A stretch of 48,262 bases of DNA from assembly GCF_937999985.1 (NCBI RefSeq), contig NZ_CALLDG010000113.1:1-48262 (forward strand), given 5' to 3'. The DNA comes from an uncultured Corynebacterium sp. (GTDB taxonomy: Bacteria; Actinomycetota; Actinomycetes; Mycobacteriales; Mycobacteriaceae). Below the pieces are notes generated by a model. The model saw nothing but the letters and a program-made list of their open reading frames with translations. It was not told the origin of the DNA and made no database searches. Below, piece after piece: positions 33,554-42,256 of this stretch; position 1 is the stretch's first letter; each line of letters opens with the position of its first letter. The translations under genes and the position numbers were made by a program.

Positions 33554-36500
33554 ATGAGCGGTTCCTCCTTTGTCCACCTGCATAACCACACCGAGTACTC
33601 CATGCTCGACGGCATGGCCAAGGTCGACCTCCTGGCCAAAGAGGTGGTGCGGCAGGGGATGCCCGCCGTCGGAATGACCGACCACGGAAACATGTACGGC
33701 GCGGACGCCTTCTATCGGGCGATGACCGACGCTGGCGTGAAGCCCATCATCGGCATCGAGGCCTACATCGCCCCGGAATCCCGCTTTAACCAGCAGCGCG
33801 TGCGCTGGGGCAAGCCAGAGCAGAAGTCCGACGACGTGTCGGCCTCCGGTGCCTACCTGCACCAGACGATGATCGCGGAGAACGCGACCGGCCTGCGCAA
33901 CCTGTTCTACCTGTCTTCCATGGCCAGCTACGAAGGCCAGCTGGGCAAGTGGCCCCGCATGGATGCCGATCTAATCGCCCAGCACTCCGAGGGCATCATC
34001 GCCACCACCGGCTGCCCCTCCGGCGACGTGCAGACCCGCCTGCGCCTGGGGCAGTTCGACAAGGCCCTGGAAGCCGCCGGAATGTGGCAGGACATCTACG
34101 GCAAGGACAACTTCTTCCTGGAGTTGATGGACCACGGCCTGGAGATCGAAAAGCGGGTGCGCGACGACCTGCTGGAGATCGGCCGCCGGCTCGAGCTGCC
34201 GCCGCTGGTGACCAACGACTGCCACTACGTGCTGGAGCAGCAGGCCCCGGCGCACGAGGTGATGCTGTGCGTGCAGACTGGCTCCACGCTGGACGAGCCG
34301 ACCCTGGACCAGGGCGGTAAGCGCTTCGCGTTCTCCGGCAGCGGCTACTACGTGCGCAGCGCTGAGGACATCCGCGCGCAGTGGGATAAGGAAGTGCCGA
34401 AGGGCTGCGACAACACCCTGTGGGTGGCCGAGCGTGTGCAGGACTACTCCGAGGTCTGGGAGGAGCACCCGCACGATCGCATGCCCATCGCCGACGTGCC
34501 GGAAGGCCACACGCCGACGACCTGGCTGACCCATGAGGTGATGAAGGGCCTGGAGGAGCGCTTCCCGGGCAAGGAGGTGCCCGCCGAGTACATCGACCGC
34601 GCGAAGTACGAGATCAGCGTGATCGACATGAAGGGCTACCCGTCCTACTTCCTGATCGTCGCCGAGCTGATTAAGCACGCCCGCTCCGTCGGCATCCGCG
34701 TGGGCCCCGGCCGTGGTTCGGCCGCCGGCGCGTTAGTCGCCTACGCCCTGACGATCACGAACATCGACCCGATGGAACACGGCCTGCTGTTCGAGCGCTT
34801 CCTGAACCCCGAGCGCCCGTCCGCACCCGATATCGATATCGACTTCGACGATCGCCGCCGCGGCGAAATGATCCGCTACGCTGCCGACAGGTGGGGCGAG
34901 GACAAGATCGCCCAGGTGATCACCTTCGGCACGGTGAAGACGAAGCAGGCCATTAAGGACTCCGCACGTGCCCACTATGGCCAGGCGGGCTTCCAGATGG
35001 CCGACCGGATCACTAAGGCGCTGCCGCCGGCGATCATGGCTAAGGACATTCCGTTGCACGGCATCACCGACCCCGAGCACGAGCGCTACCCCGAGGCCGC
35101 CGAGGTTCGCCAGCTGATCGAAACCGACCCGGACGTGGCGAAGATCTACAAGGACGCACTCGGCTTGGAAGGCGTGATCCGCCAAGCCGGTGTGCACGCC
35201 TGTGCTGTGATTATGTCCAGCGTGCCGTTGCTGGACTGCATCCCCATGTGGAAGCGCAAGCAGGATGGCGCGCTGATCACCGGCTGGCCGTACCCCGCCT
35301 GTGAGGCCATCGGGTTGCTGAAGATGGACTTCCTGGGGCTGCGAAACCTTACGGTTATTGGTGACGCCCTCGAAAACATCAAGACCAACCGCGGCTTCGA
35401 GCTGGACCTGGAAAACCTCGACACGGTGGATGACCCCACCTACGAACTGCTGGCGCGCGGCGAGACGCTCGGCGTGTTCCAGCTGGACTCCGCGGGCATG
35501 CAGAAGCTGCTGAAGCGTATGAAGCCCACGGGCTTCAACGACATCGTGGCCGCGTTGGCGCTGTACCGACCGGGCCCGATGGGTGTGGACGCGCACTGGG
35601 AGTACGCCGACCGCAAGAACGGCCGCAAGCCGATTGTGCCGATCCACCCGGAGTTGGAAGAGGCTCTGCACGAGATCCTCGAAGAGACCTACGGCCTGAT
35701 CGTGTACCAGGAGCAGATCATGAAGATCTCCCAGAAGGTCGCGAACTACACCGCCGGTCAGGCCGATGGCTTCCGTAAGGCAATGGGTAAGAAGAAGCCG
35801 GAGGTGCTGGAAAAGGAGTTCGTCACCTTCGAATCCGGTATGAAGGCCAACGGCTATTCCGCCGATGCCATCAAGACGTTGTGGGATACGATCCTTCCGT
35901 TCGCCGGCTACGCCTTTAACAAGTCCCACGCCGCGGGTTACGGCCTGGTTTCCTTCTGGACCGCATACCTGAAGGCCAACTACGCGCCGGAGTACATGGC
36001 TGCGCTGCTGACCTCCGTGGCGGATAAGAAGGACAAGTCCGCGATCTACCTGGCAGACTGCCGCCACCTGGGCATTCGTGTGTTGTCGCCGGATGTTAAC
36101 GATTCGCGTTACACCTTCCAGTCCGTCGGCGAGGACATCCGCTTCGGCCTGGGCGCAGTGCGCAACGTGGGCGAGGATGTGGTGAATTCCATTATCGCCT
36201 CCCGCGAGGAAAAGGGTGCGTTCACCGATTTCTCCGACTACCTGGACAAGATCGACCTGGCAGCGGCGAACAAGCGCGTTACCGAATCTCTGATTAAGGC
36301 CGGCGCCTTCGACTCGCTGGGGCACCCGCGCAAGGGCATGGTGCTGGTCCACGAGGATGCGGTGGATGCCGTCACCGCCACTAAGAAGGCCGCTGCGAAG
36401 GGCCAGTTCGACCTCTTTGCAGGCCTGGGCGGCGACGATGGCGCGGGCGATGTCTTCCGCGTGGAGGTGCCCGACCAGGAGTGGGAGCGCAAGCACCAGC

Positions 36501-37123
36501 TGGCTCTCGAGCGAGACATGCTGGGCCTGTACGTCTCCGGCCACCCGCTGGACGGCTTCGAGGACGCGCTGGATGCACAGGTCGACACTCCTCTGACTAC
36601 TGTGTTGTCCGGCGAACTGCCGAACAACAAGGATCTGAAGATCGGCGGCATCATCTCGGCCGTTGAGCGCCGCATCGACCGCAACGGCAACCCCTGGGCA
36701 ATCGCCACGCTGGAGGACCAGCATGGCGCGCAGGTGGAGCTACTGGTGTTCCCGAAGACCTACCAGATTGTCGCTCCGCAGATCGTTGAGGACGCTATCG
36801 TTCTGGCCAAGGCGAAGATCAACTACCGCGAAGACGACATGCGCCTGTTCTGCCAGGACATCAAGTCCGCAGAGCTCACCGTCGGCGCGGGCTCCGGCGT
36901 ACCGCTGCGCCTGAACATCCGCGTGGACCAGGCAACTCCCGGCAATATGGCCAACCTGCGCCGCGTGCTCAGCCAGAACAAGGGCGATTCGGATGTCTAC
37001 CTCACCCTCATCGATGGCGAGGAGGAGGTCCAGTTCCTACTGGCCCCGGAGATGCGCGTGAACAAGTCGCCGTCGCTCATGGGGGCGCTGAAGGCTTCCA
37101 CGTGGGAGGGCATCTTCTCCTAG
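33554..37123 (+). CDS. dnaE: Replicative DNA polymerase III alpha subunit DnaE1
   Basis: A 1189-residue polymerase. The N-terminal PHP domain shows VHLHNHTEYSMLDG (H8, H10, H12), which in actinobacterial DnaE1 works as the proofreading exonuclease. The catalytic aspartates lie in PDIDIDFDDRRR (D426, D428, with D430 and D432 beside them). Then come fingers, helix-hairpin-helix DNA binding, and an OB fold near 1000-1080 (KIGGIISAVERRIDRNGNPW). Length is as in mycobacterial DnaE1. Start ATG 33554 fits the conserved first strand. Confidence 0.96.
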   Translation: MSGSSFVHLHNHTEYSMLDGMAKVDLLAKEVVRQGMPAVGMTDHGNMYGADAFYRAMTDAGVKPIIGIEAYIAPESRFNQQRVRWGKPEQKSDDVSASGAYLHQTMIAENATGLRNLFYLSSMASYEGQLGKWPRMDADLIAQHSEGIIATTGCPSGDVQTRLRLGQFDKALEAAGMWQDIYGKDNFFLELMDHGLEIEKRVRDDLLEIGRRLELPPLVTNDCHYVLEQQAPAHEVMLCVQTGSTLDEPTLDQGGKRFAFSGSGYYVRSAEDIRAQWDKEVPKGCDNTLWVAERVQDYSEVWEEHPHDRMPIADVPEGHTPTTWLTHEVMKGLEERFPGKEVPAEYIDRAKYEISVIDMKGYPSYFLIVAELIKHARSVGIRVGPGRGSAAGALVAYALTITNIDPMEHGLLFERFLNPERPSAPDIDIDFDDRRRGEMIRYAADRWGEDKIAQVITFGTVKTKQAIKDSARAHYGQAGFQMADRITKALPPAIMAKDIPLHGITDPEHERYPEAAEVRQLIETDPDVAKIYKDALGLEGVIRQAGVHACAVIMSSVPLLDCIPMWKRKQDGALITGWPYPACEAIGLLKMDFLGLRNLTVIGDALENIKTNRGFELDLENLDTVDDPTYELLARGETLGVFQLDSAGMQKLLKRMKPTGFNDIVAALALYRPGPMGVDAHWEYADRKNGRKPIVPIHPELEEALHEILEETYGLIVYQEQIMKISQKVANYTAGQADGFRKAMGKKKPEVLEKEFVTFESGMKANGYSADAIKTLWDTILPFAGYAFNKSHAAGYGLVSFWTAYLKANYAPEYMAALLTSVADKKDKSAIYLADCRHLGIRVLSPDVNDSRYTFQSVGEDIRFGLGAVRNVGEDVVNSIIASREEKGAFTDFSDYLDKIDLAAANKRVTESLIKAGAFDSLGHPRKGMVLVHEDAVDAVTATKKAAAKGQFDLFAGLGGDDGAGDVFRVEVPDQEWERKHQLALERDMLGLYVSGHPLDGFEDALDAQVDTPLTTVLSGELPNNKDLKIGGIISAVERRIDRNGNPWAIATLEDQHGAQVELLVFPKTYQIVAPQIVEDAIVLAKAKINYREDDMRLFCQDIKSAELTVGAGSGVPLRLNIRVDQATPGNMANLRRVLSQNKGDSDVYLTLIDGEEEVQFLLAPEMRVNKSPSLMGALKASTWEGIFS

Positions 37124-37164
37124 TGCAGTTGCCGAGCGCAACCCCGGCCAACCTGACACGATAG

Positions 37165-37220
37165 AAGGGACACAACGCTTGCGCAGCAGCAGCCGCGCAC
37201 TTCCCAAGGAGACGTCCCTT
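37165..37220 (+). promoter_or_regulatory. 5' leader hairpin of the pyruvate kinase gene
   Basis: AAGGGAC (37165-37171) pairs perfectly with GTCCCTT (37214-37220), closing a G+C-rich loop that contains the only good ribosome site, AAGGAG (37206-37211), 13 bases before ATG 37225. The pairing could bring the site closer to or hide it from the ribosome. Confidence 0.35.
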
Positions 37221-37224
37221 CACC

Positions 37225-39066
37225 ATGCAGGTCAACAAGCAAGCCGTTCTAGAAGCGATCGAGGAACTCCTCGACGAACTCGATAGCCAAACCCTGCACT
37301 GGTACCCGGAGATCAGCGCCACCGCGCCGACCCACTTCGTCGGTGCTCGGAACCTGGTGCACTACACCACGTTGCGCACCAGCGACCGCCGTGGCCTGCA
37401 GGGGAACCTGGAGAGCCTAGGGGCAACACGCCTGTCTACCGCGGAACCGGCGGTTAAGGCGCGCTTGCAAGCCGCGCACAACGTGGTCTCGGCTCTGGAT
37501 GGTCGCTCGCCGCAGTTCGCTGAGGAGGACGTTTCTGACGCCATCGTGGGGGCCGATGAGCTGCTTGAACAGCACACGGAGGCTCTCTTCGGGGCGGAGG
37601 CTTTGCCAGGGGACTCCTCGTACATCATGGTCACCCTGCCGATCGAGGCCGCCTACGACCAGGAGCTCGTAGCCCGGCTGGTGGATTCCGGCATGGAGCT
37701 GGCGCGCATCAACTGCGCCCACGACGGGCCGGAGGTGTGGAAGCGGATGATCGACAACGTCCGCGCGGCAGGCGAGGCCGCGGGGCGTTACATCCCCATC
37801 AGTATGGACCTGGCCGGACCGAAGATCCGCACTGGCCGCATCGCGCCGGGTCCGGCGGTGGTGCGTGTGCGCGTGCAGCGGGACGACGCGGGCACGGTCA
37901 TTCAGCCCTGCCGCCTGTGGATGATCCCGGAGGATCGCGAGTTGGCCGAGGCTCCTATGGCGGAGAACACGCTGGGTCGCCCAATCGTGAGCGTGCACGT
38001 ATCCCGAGAGTTCTTCGATGCCCTGGAGGTTGGAGAGACGACCCGTGTGGAGGACGCACGCGGCAAGAAACGGAAGTTAGGCGTCATTAAGAAAGACAGC
38101 GAGGGCGCCCTGGCGGAGGGGGAGCAGAACATCTACCTGCAGCTCGGCGCGGAGCTACGGACGGAGAAGGCTAGGACGGCGGTGGGCTCGGTGCCGCAGG
38201 TGCTGCAGAAGCTGCGGCCGCAGACCGGGGACAAGATTGTGCTGACCAGCGCTGATGTGGTGTGCGACCCGCAGGTCGGCGGCATCCCGAAAATCAGCTG
38301 TACGCTGCCGGAGGCGGTGCGAGCGCTCGAGGTGGGCCAGCAGGTGTTGTTCGACGACGGGGCGATCGCAGCGAAGGTGGTGGAGATCCGGGAAGTTAAG
38401 GACACAGAGGCCACAGCGGGGACAGTCGAGGCGGAGCTGCTGGTCACCCGCGGTGGGGCGAAGCTCGCGGAATACAAGGGCATCAACCTCCCTGACACGG
38501 AGCTGCCGCTGCCGAGCCTGACAGAGGAAGACGAGGCCGCGTTGGCGTTCGTAGCCGAGCACGCGGACATGGCCGCGGTGAGCTTCATCCGTACCCGCGA
38601 GGACGTGGCCTACGTCTTGGAGAAGTTCCGCGAGCTGGGTGCTGACGACCTCGGCCTGGTGCTGAAGATTGAGACGATTCCGGCGTTCGAAAACCTGACC
38701 ACCATCCTGCTGGAGGGCATGCGGCACGCGAAGTTTGGCGTGATGCTGGCTCGCGGCGACCTAGCCGTGGAGATGGGCTTCGCCCGCATGGCGGAGGTGC
38801 CCGGACAGGTGATGGCGATGGTGGAGGCCGCGCACGTGCCGTTGATCATCGGCACGCAGGTGCTGGAATCGATGGCTAAGTCAGGGCTGCCGACCCGCGC
38901 GGAGATCACCGACGTGGCGTGGGCACTACGCGCCGAATGCATCATGCTGAACAAGGGGCCACACATTCCGGAGGCCATCGCGATCCTGCGGGAGATCGGC
39001 GTGAAGATGGACCGCTCGCAGCGCAAGAACCGCATGCTGCTGCACCACGTGCGCAGCTGGCAATAA
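37225..39066 (+). CDS. Atypical long pyruvate kinase (PYK2-like)
   Basis: A 613-residue protein of the pyruvate kinase superfamily. Residues 1-125 form an extra N-terminal region. The barrel shows MDLAGPKIRTG, LPSLTEEDEAALAF, VSFIRTREDVAYV, LKIETIPAFENL and MLARGDLAVEMG, which match the kinase signatures, and IGTQVLESMAKSGLPTRAE. The usual SGETAKG turn reads NKGPHIPEA, and no C-terminal allosteric domain follows. C. glutamicum has a second, long pyruvate kinase of about this size (from memory). Whether it makes pyruvate as its main activity is not certain. Confidence 0.85.
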   Translation: MQVNKQAVLEAIEELLDELDSQTLHWYPEISATAPTHFVGARNLVHYTTLRTSDRRGLQGNLESLGATRLSTAEPAVKARLQAAHNVVSALDGRSPQFAEEDVSDAIVGADELLEQHTEALFGAEALPGDSSYIMVTLPIEAAYDQELVARLVDSGMELARINCAHDGPEVWKRMIDNVRAAGEAAGRYIPISMDLAGPKIRTGRIAPGPAVVRVRVQRDDAGTVIQPCRLWMIPEDRELAEAPMAENTLGRPIVSVHVSREFFDALEVGETTRVEDARGKKRKLGVIKKDSEGALAEGEQNIYLQLGAELRTEKARTAVGSVPQVLQKLRPQTGDKIVLTSADVVCDPQVGGIPKISCTLPEAVRALEVGQQVLFDDGAIAAKVVEIREVKDTEATAGTVEAELLVTRGGAKLAEYKGINLPDTELPLPSLTEEDEAALAFVAEHADMAAVSFIRTREDVAYVLEKFRELGADDLGLVLKIETIPAFENLTTILLEGMRHAKFGVMLARGDLAVEMGFARMAEVPGQVMAMVEAAHVPLIIGTQVLESMAKSGLPTRAEITDVAWALRAECIMLNKGPHIPEAIAILREIGVKMDRSQRKNRMLLHHVRSWQ

Positions 39067-39096
39067 CCGGCCAGCTGCGTGGCCAACTGCTACCGG

Positions 39097-40824
39097 CTAC
39101 TGGACGCTGTAGCGCGCCTCCCACGGGCCGAGCCCCAGGCGGTCGTGGGGTGCGTCGGCCAAGTTCACGGTGACTGTCACCAGCGATTCCGGAGCCTGGT
39201 AGGTCAGCTCGATCCAGCGGCCGTGCGCCAGCTCGTCGGCTGAGTCGATCGGCGGCACCGTCGGGTTCACTCCCGCCAGGGCCTCGCTGACCGGCTTCTC
39301 GCCGTCGGCCCACCAGCGGACGTCCAGCAGCTCCGCCTCGGCCAGGCGGTGGGTGCGGCGAAACTCCAGCAGCTCCGTGTACCCGCGCAGTACCTCCGCG
39401 TGCGGGGCTTCCGTGCGTTCCGCCCACTGCAGCACGCTGTTTCGGAAGGTTTCCTCCGCCGCCGGGTTCGGCACTTCCTTCGGGTCCCACCCGGCGCGCG
39501 CGAACTCGCGCATACGACCCTCGCGGGTGGCCTGGTTGAGCTCCTCGTTCTCGTGGTTGACGAAGAAGGCAAACGGGGTAGAGGCTCCCCACTCCTCGCC
39601 CATGAACAGCATCGGGGTGAACGGGCTGGTCAGCACCAGCGTGGCTTTCGCCAGTTGCTGGTCCACCGACAGGTTCATGCTCGGCCGGTCGCCCGCCGCG
39701 CGGTTGCCGGTCTGGTCGTGGGTGGTCGTGTACGTCACGAAGCGCCACAGCTCCGGATCCGTCACCGGCCTGCCGTGTGTGCGCCCGCGGAAGGAGCTAT
39801 AGCGCCCGTCGTGCCAGAACACCCGCTGGAACGTGGTGGCCAGCACCTCCACCGTGCCGAAGTCGGAGTAGTAGGCGTGGTCTTCGCCGGAGACCACGGT
39901 ATGGATCGCGTGGTGGATGTCGTCGTTCCACTGCGCGACCTTGTAGCCCTCGGTGTACACAGGATCGTTCTGATCCGATTCGGCCATGATCCAGGCGGGC
40001 TCGGCCGCGTCGCGGATCTGCTCGATCAGGCTCACCGCGCCCGTATCGTCCAGCGCGTGCACCGCGTCCAGGCGTAGGCCGTCCACGCCGAACTCTTGGG
40101 TCCACTGGTGCACTGCCTCCAGGATGTAAGTGCGTACCTCGTCGGAATCCCGGCCCTGCAGGTTCACCACGTCACCCCAGCCGGTGGAGCCACCGGCGGT
40201 GTAGGGGCCGAACACCCCGGTGTAATTGCCGTCGGGGCCGAAGTGGTTGTACACCACGTCCAACACCACGGCCAGGTCGCGGTCGTGGGCGGCGTCAATA
40301 AGCCTCAACAGTCCGTCCGGGCCACCGTAAACGTCCGTGACCGCGTGCCACATCACGCCGTCGTAGCCCCAGTTACGCTCGCCGCCGAAGGGTTGCACGG
40401 GCATGAGCTCGATGGCGGTGACGCCCACAGCTTTGAGCTCGTCGAGCTTCTCAATTGCGGCGTCGAAGGTGCCTTCCGGGGTGAATGTGCCGATGTGCAG
40501 CTCGTAGAGAACCTCGCCGCGTAGCGGGCGGCCCAGCTGCTTGCGGGGCTTGTCGATTTGCCACACCTCGGACAGGCCGTGGATCCCGTCGGGCTGGCGC
40601 TTGGAGCGCGGATCGGGGAAGACGGGGGAGCCGTCGACGGAGAAGCCGTAGCGGTCGCCGGGGTTGGCGGGTACGTCGGCGAGGAACCAGTTATCCGCCT
40701 CGCGGGTCATGGGGATGCGCTGTTCGGTGCCTGTGGCGGCGCCGGAGTCGGTACCTGTGCTTGTTTGCGCAGGTTGCAGGACTAGTTCTACGTTTTCGGC
40801 CAGGGGAGCCCACACGGAATACAT
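39097..40824 (-). CDS. treZ: Malto-oligosyltrehalose trehalohydrolase TreZ
   Basis: A 575-residue GH13 enzyme that frees trehalose from maltooligosyl trehalose made by TreY. It has an N-terminal beta domain (MYSVWAPLAENVELVL), a barrel with VLDVVYNHFGPDGNY, nucleophile D253 in DGLRLDAVHALDD, acid E282 in WIMAESDQNDP and the third acid in THDQTGNRA. I chose ATG at 40824, directly at the conserved start. Its upstream neighbour is the divergent YigZ gene, 30 bp away. A small G+C hairpin (39069-39084) separates it from the convergent pyruvate kinase gene. Confidence 0.94.
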   Translation of the reverse strand: MYSVWAPLAENVELVLQPAQTSTGTDSGAATGTEQRIPMTREADNWFLADVPANPGDRYGFSVDGSPVFPDPRSKRQPDGIHGLSEVWQIDKPRKQLGRPLRGEVLYELHIGTFTPEGTFDAAIEKLDELKAVGVTAIELMPVQPFGGERNWGYDGVMWHAVTDVYGGPDGLLRLIDAAHDRDLAVVLDVVYNHFGPDGNYTGVFGPYTAGGSTGWGDVVNLQGRDSDEVRTYILEAVHQWTQEFGVDGLRLDAVHALDDTGAVSLIEQIRDAAEPAWIMAESDQNDPVYTEGYKVAQWNDDIHHAIHTVVSGEDHAYYSDFGTVEVLATTFQRVFWHDGRYSSFRGRTHGRPVTDPELWRFVTYTTTHDQTGNRAAGDRPSMNLSVDQQLAKATLVLTSPFTPMLFMGEEWGASTPFAFFVNHENEELNQATREGRMREFARAGWDPKEVPNPAAEETFRNSVLQWAERTEAPHAEVLRGYTELLEFRRTHRLAEAELLDVRWWADGEKPVSEALAGVNPTVPPIDSADELAHGRWIELTYQAPESLVTVTVNLADAPHDRLGLGPWEARYSVQ

Positions 40825-40842
40825 GTGTTCAACCCTAGCTGC

Positions 40843-40848
40843 GATAAT
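40843..40848 (+). promoter_or_regulatory. -10 element of a probably leaderless yigZ
   Basis: GATAAT ends six bases before ATG 40855, so transcription should begin at the start codon itself. The divergent treZ start is only 30 bp away, and the two promoters must overlap. Confidence 0.45.
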
Positions 40849-40854
40849 GGGAGA

Positions 40855-41538
40855 ATGCCTGACGATACAGCGCCGCAGAGCGCCTCCCACCCCGAACCCT
40901 CGTACGTCCGCCCGCAGCCGGGCAGGTATACCGCGGAGGTGGAGATCAAACGCTCCCGCTTTATCGCCCTAGCCGCACGCTGCGCCACCGAGGACGAGGC
41001 GCGCCACTTCATAGGCGCCATCCGCCGCGAATACCCGGACGCGCGCCACCACTGCAGCGCGTTCGTGGTGCAGGTGGATGCCGCGCAGCCCATCGAACGC
41101 TCCAGCGACGACGGCGAACCCGCCGGCACCGCGGGCCAGCCCATGCTGGAGGTGCTGAAGGGCTGGCACGAGCCGGAGCCGCTGCAGGACGTGGCGGTCG
41201 TGGTCGTGCGCTACTTCGGTGGGGTGAAGCTGGGCACCGGCGGGCTGGTGCGCGCCTACCAGGAGGCCACCCGCGAGGCACTGCAGCAGGTGCCGCTGGC
41301 GCTACGCCGCCAGCTGGACCTGTACACCTGCGAGGTGCCGCACGCAGACGCCGGGCGCGTGGAAGCCGAGGTCCGTGCCGCCGGATACACCGTGGTGGGA
41401 GTGGAATACAAGGCCGCGGCGGAGCTGGCGATCGCCTGCGAACCCGGCGCGCCGCTACCGGATTTCCTGGCAAGCATCACCAGCGGGGCAGTGGAGGCTC
41501 ACCTGGAGGGGCAGCGCTGGATCGAGGACGCGCTGTAG
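40855..41538 (+). CDS. yigZ: YigZ/IMPACT family protein
   Basis: A 227-residue protein with the UPF0029/IMPACT N-terminal domain (about 25-130: EIKRSRFIALAARCATEDEA, then DDGEPAGTAGQPML and VVRYFGGVKLGTGGLVRAY) and the DUF1949 C-terminal domain. IMPACT proteins are linked to translation control by Gcn2 in eukaryotes; the bacterial role is unclear. ATG at 40855 is used because it lies in a leaderless setting and gives the normal family length. Confidence 0.9.
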   Translation: MPDDTAPQSASHPEPSYVRPQPGRYTAEVEIKRSRFIALAARCATEDEARHFIGAIRREYPDARHHCSAFVVQVDAAQPIERSSDDGEPAGTAGQPMLEVLKGWHEPEPLQDVAVVVVRYFGGVKLGTGGLVRAYQEATREALQQVPLALRRQLDLYTCEVPHADAGRVEAEVRAAGYTVVGVEYKAAAELAIACEPGAPLPDFLASITSGAVEAHLEGQRWIEDAL

Positions 41539-41590
41539 TTTGCTGTAGGTTATCGAGCACCCGCTGGACGATTAACTACACTGGCTAAGC

Positions 41591-41842
41591 ATGAGCAACT
41601 ATGGCAACCTGCCCGCCAACCGCCCGGGCAACGATCCCATCGCCCAGCGCAAGGCGGAGGTTCGCAAGCACACCCGGAACATCCAGATCGCCGGTGGCAT
41701 CGGCGTGGTCAGCCTGATCGGTGGCGTGACGATCCTGCCCACCACCTTCTTCGCCATCATCGTGCCGATCCTGGCGGTGGCGTTCATCGCCTACAGCGGT
41801 TTTCAGATCAAGGGCATCGTCGAGCATAAAGATCAGTGGTGA
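41591..41842 (+). CDS. Small two-helix membrane protein (83 aa)
   Basis: An 83-residue protein with a polar N-terminal third, then two hydrophobic helices at about 33-52 and 54-72 and a basic-acidic end (QIKGIVEHKDQW). TACACT at 41577-41582 lies 8 bases before ATG 41591 with no ribosome site, so it may also be leaderless. I recognise no family. It is on the same strand as, and nine bases before, the S4-domain gene. Confidence 0.7.
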   Translation: MSNYGNLPANRPGNDPIAQRKAEVRKHTRNIQIAGGIGVVSLIGGVTILPTTFFAIIVPILAVAFIAYSGFQIKGIVEHKDQW

Positions 41843-41851
41843 CGCACCCCG

Positions 41852-42256
41852 TTGGCCAAGCCTGCAACTTCTAGCCCTTCCAGCCCTTCCAGCGCTTCCA
41901 GCAAGGTCCGCATCGATGCCTGGGTGTGGGCCGTTCGCCTGTGCAAAACCCGCGCCCAAGCCGCGGAGGCCTGCCGCGCCGGGCACGTGAAGATCAACGA
42001 CGTTTCGGTGAAGCCCGCCCAGCCGGTCGTGGTGGGCGATACGGTGCGCGTGTGGATCCACCACCGCGAGCACATCGTGGAGGTCACGCAGCTGCTCTCC
42101 AAGCGGGTGGGCGCGGAGCTGGCCCGCAAGGCCTATATTGACCATTCGCCACCCCCGCCGGTGATCCCCGCTATGCCGCGCCGGGATCGGGGAGCGGGCC
42201 GCCCGACGAAGCGGGAGCGCCGCCAGCTGGAGCGCTTCAAGCGCGGCGAGCTCTAG
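41852..42256 (+). CDS. S4-domain RNA-binding protein (Hsp15/RqcH-partner like)
   Basis: A 134-residue protein. The S4 fold covers about 18-75 (VRIDAWVWAVRLCKTRAQAAEACRAG is its start, split here for length by the family turn; then VKINDVSVKPAQPVVVGDTV), followed by a basic C end (KRERRQLERFKRGE). The bacterial Hsp15/RqcP group binds 50S subunits with stalled nascent chains; which subgroup this is cannot be told. The start is TTG at 41852 with poor ribosome site, so the N end is uncertain by some residues. Its stop overlaps the convergent alarmone synthetase stop. Confidence 0.82.
   Translation: MAKPATSSPSSPSSASSKVRIDAWVWAVRLCKTRAQAAEACRAGHVKINDVSVKPAQPVVVGDTVRVWIHHREHIVEVTQLLSKRVGAELARKAYIDHSPPPPVIPAMPRRDRGAGRPTKRERRQLERFKRGEL

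Noticed and set aside
34733..36724. 663-codon open frame opposite dnaE
   Set aside because: Same reason: third-position G+C keeps antisense stops away. No motif or ribosome site supports it.
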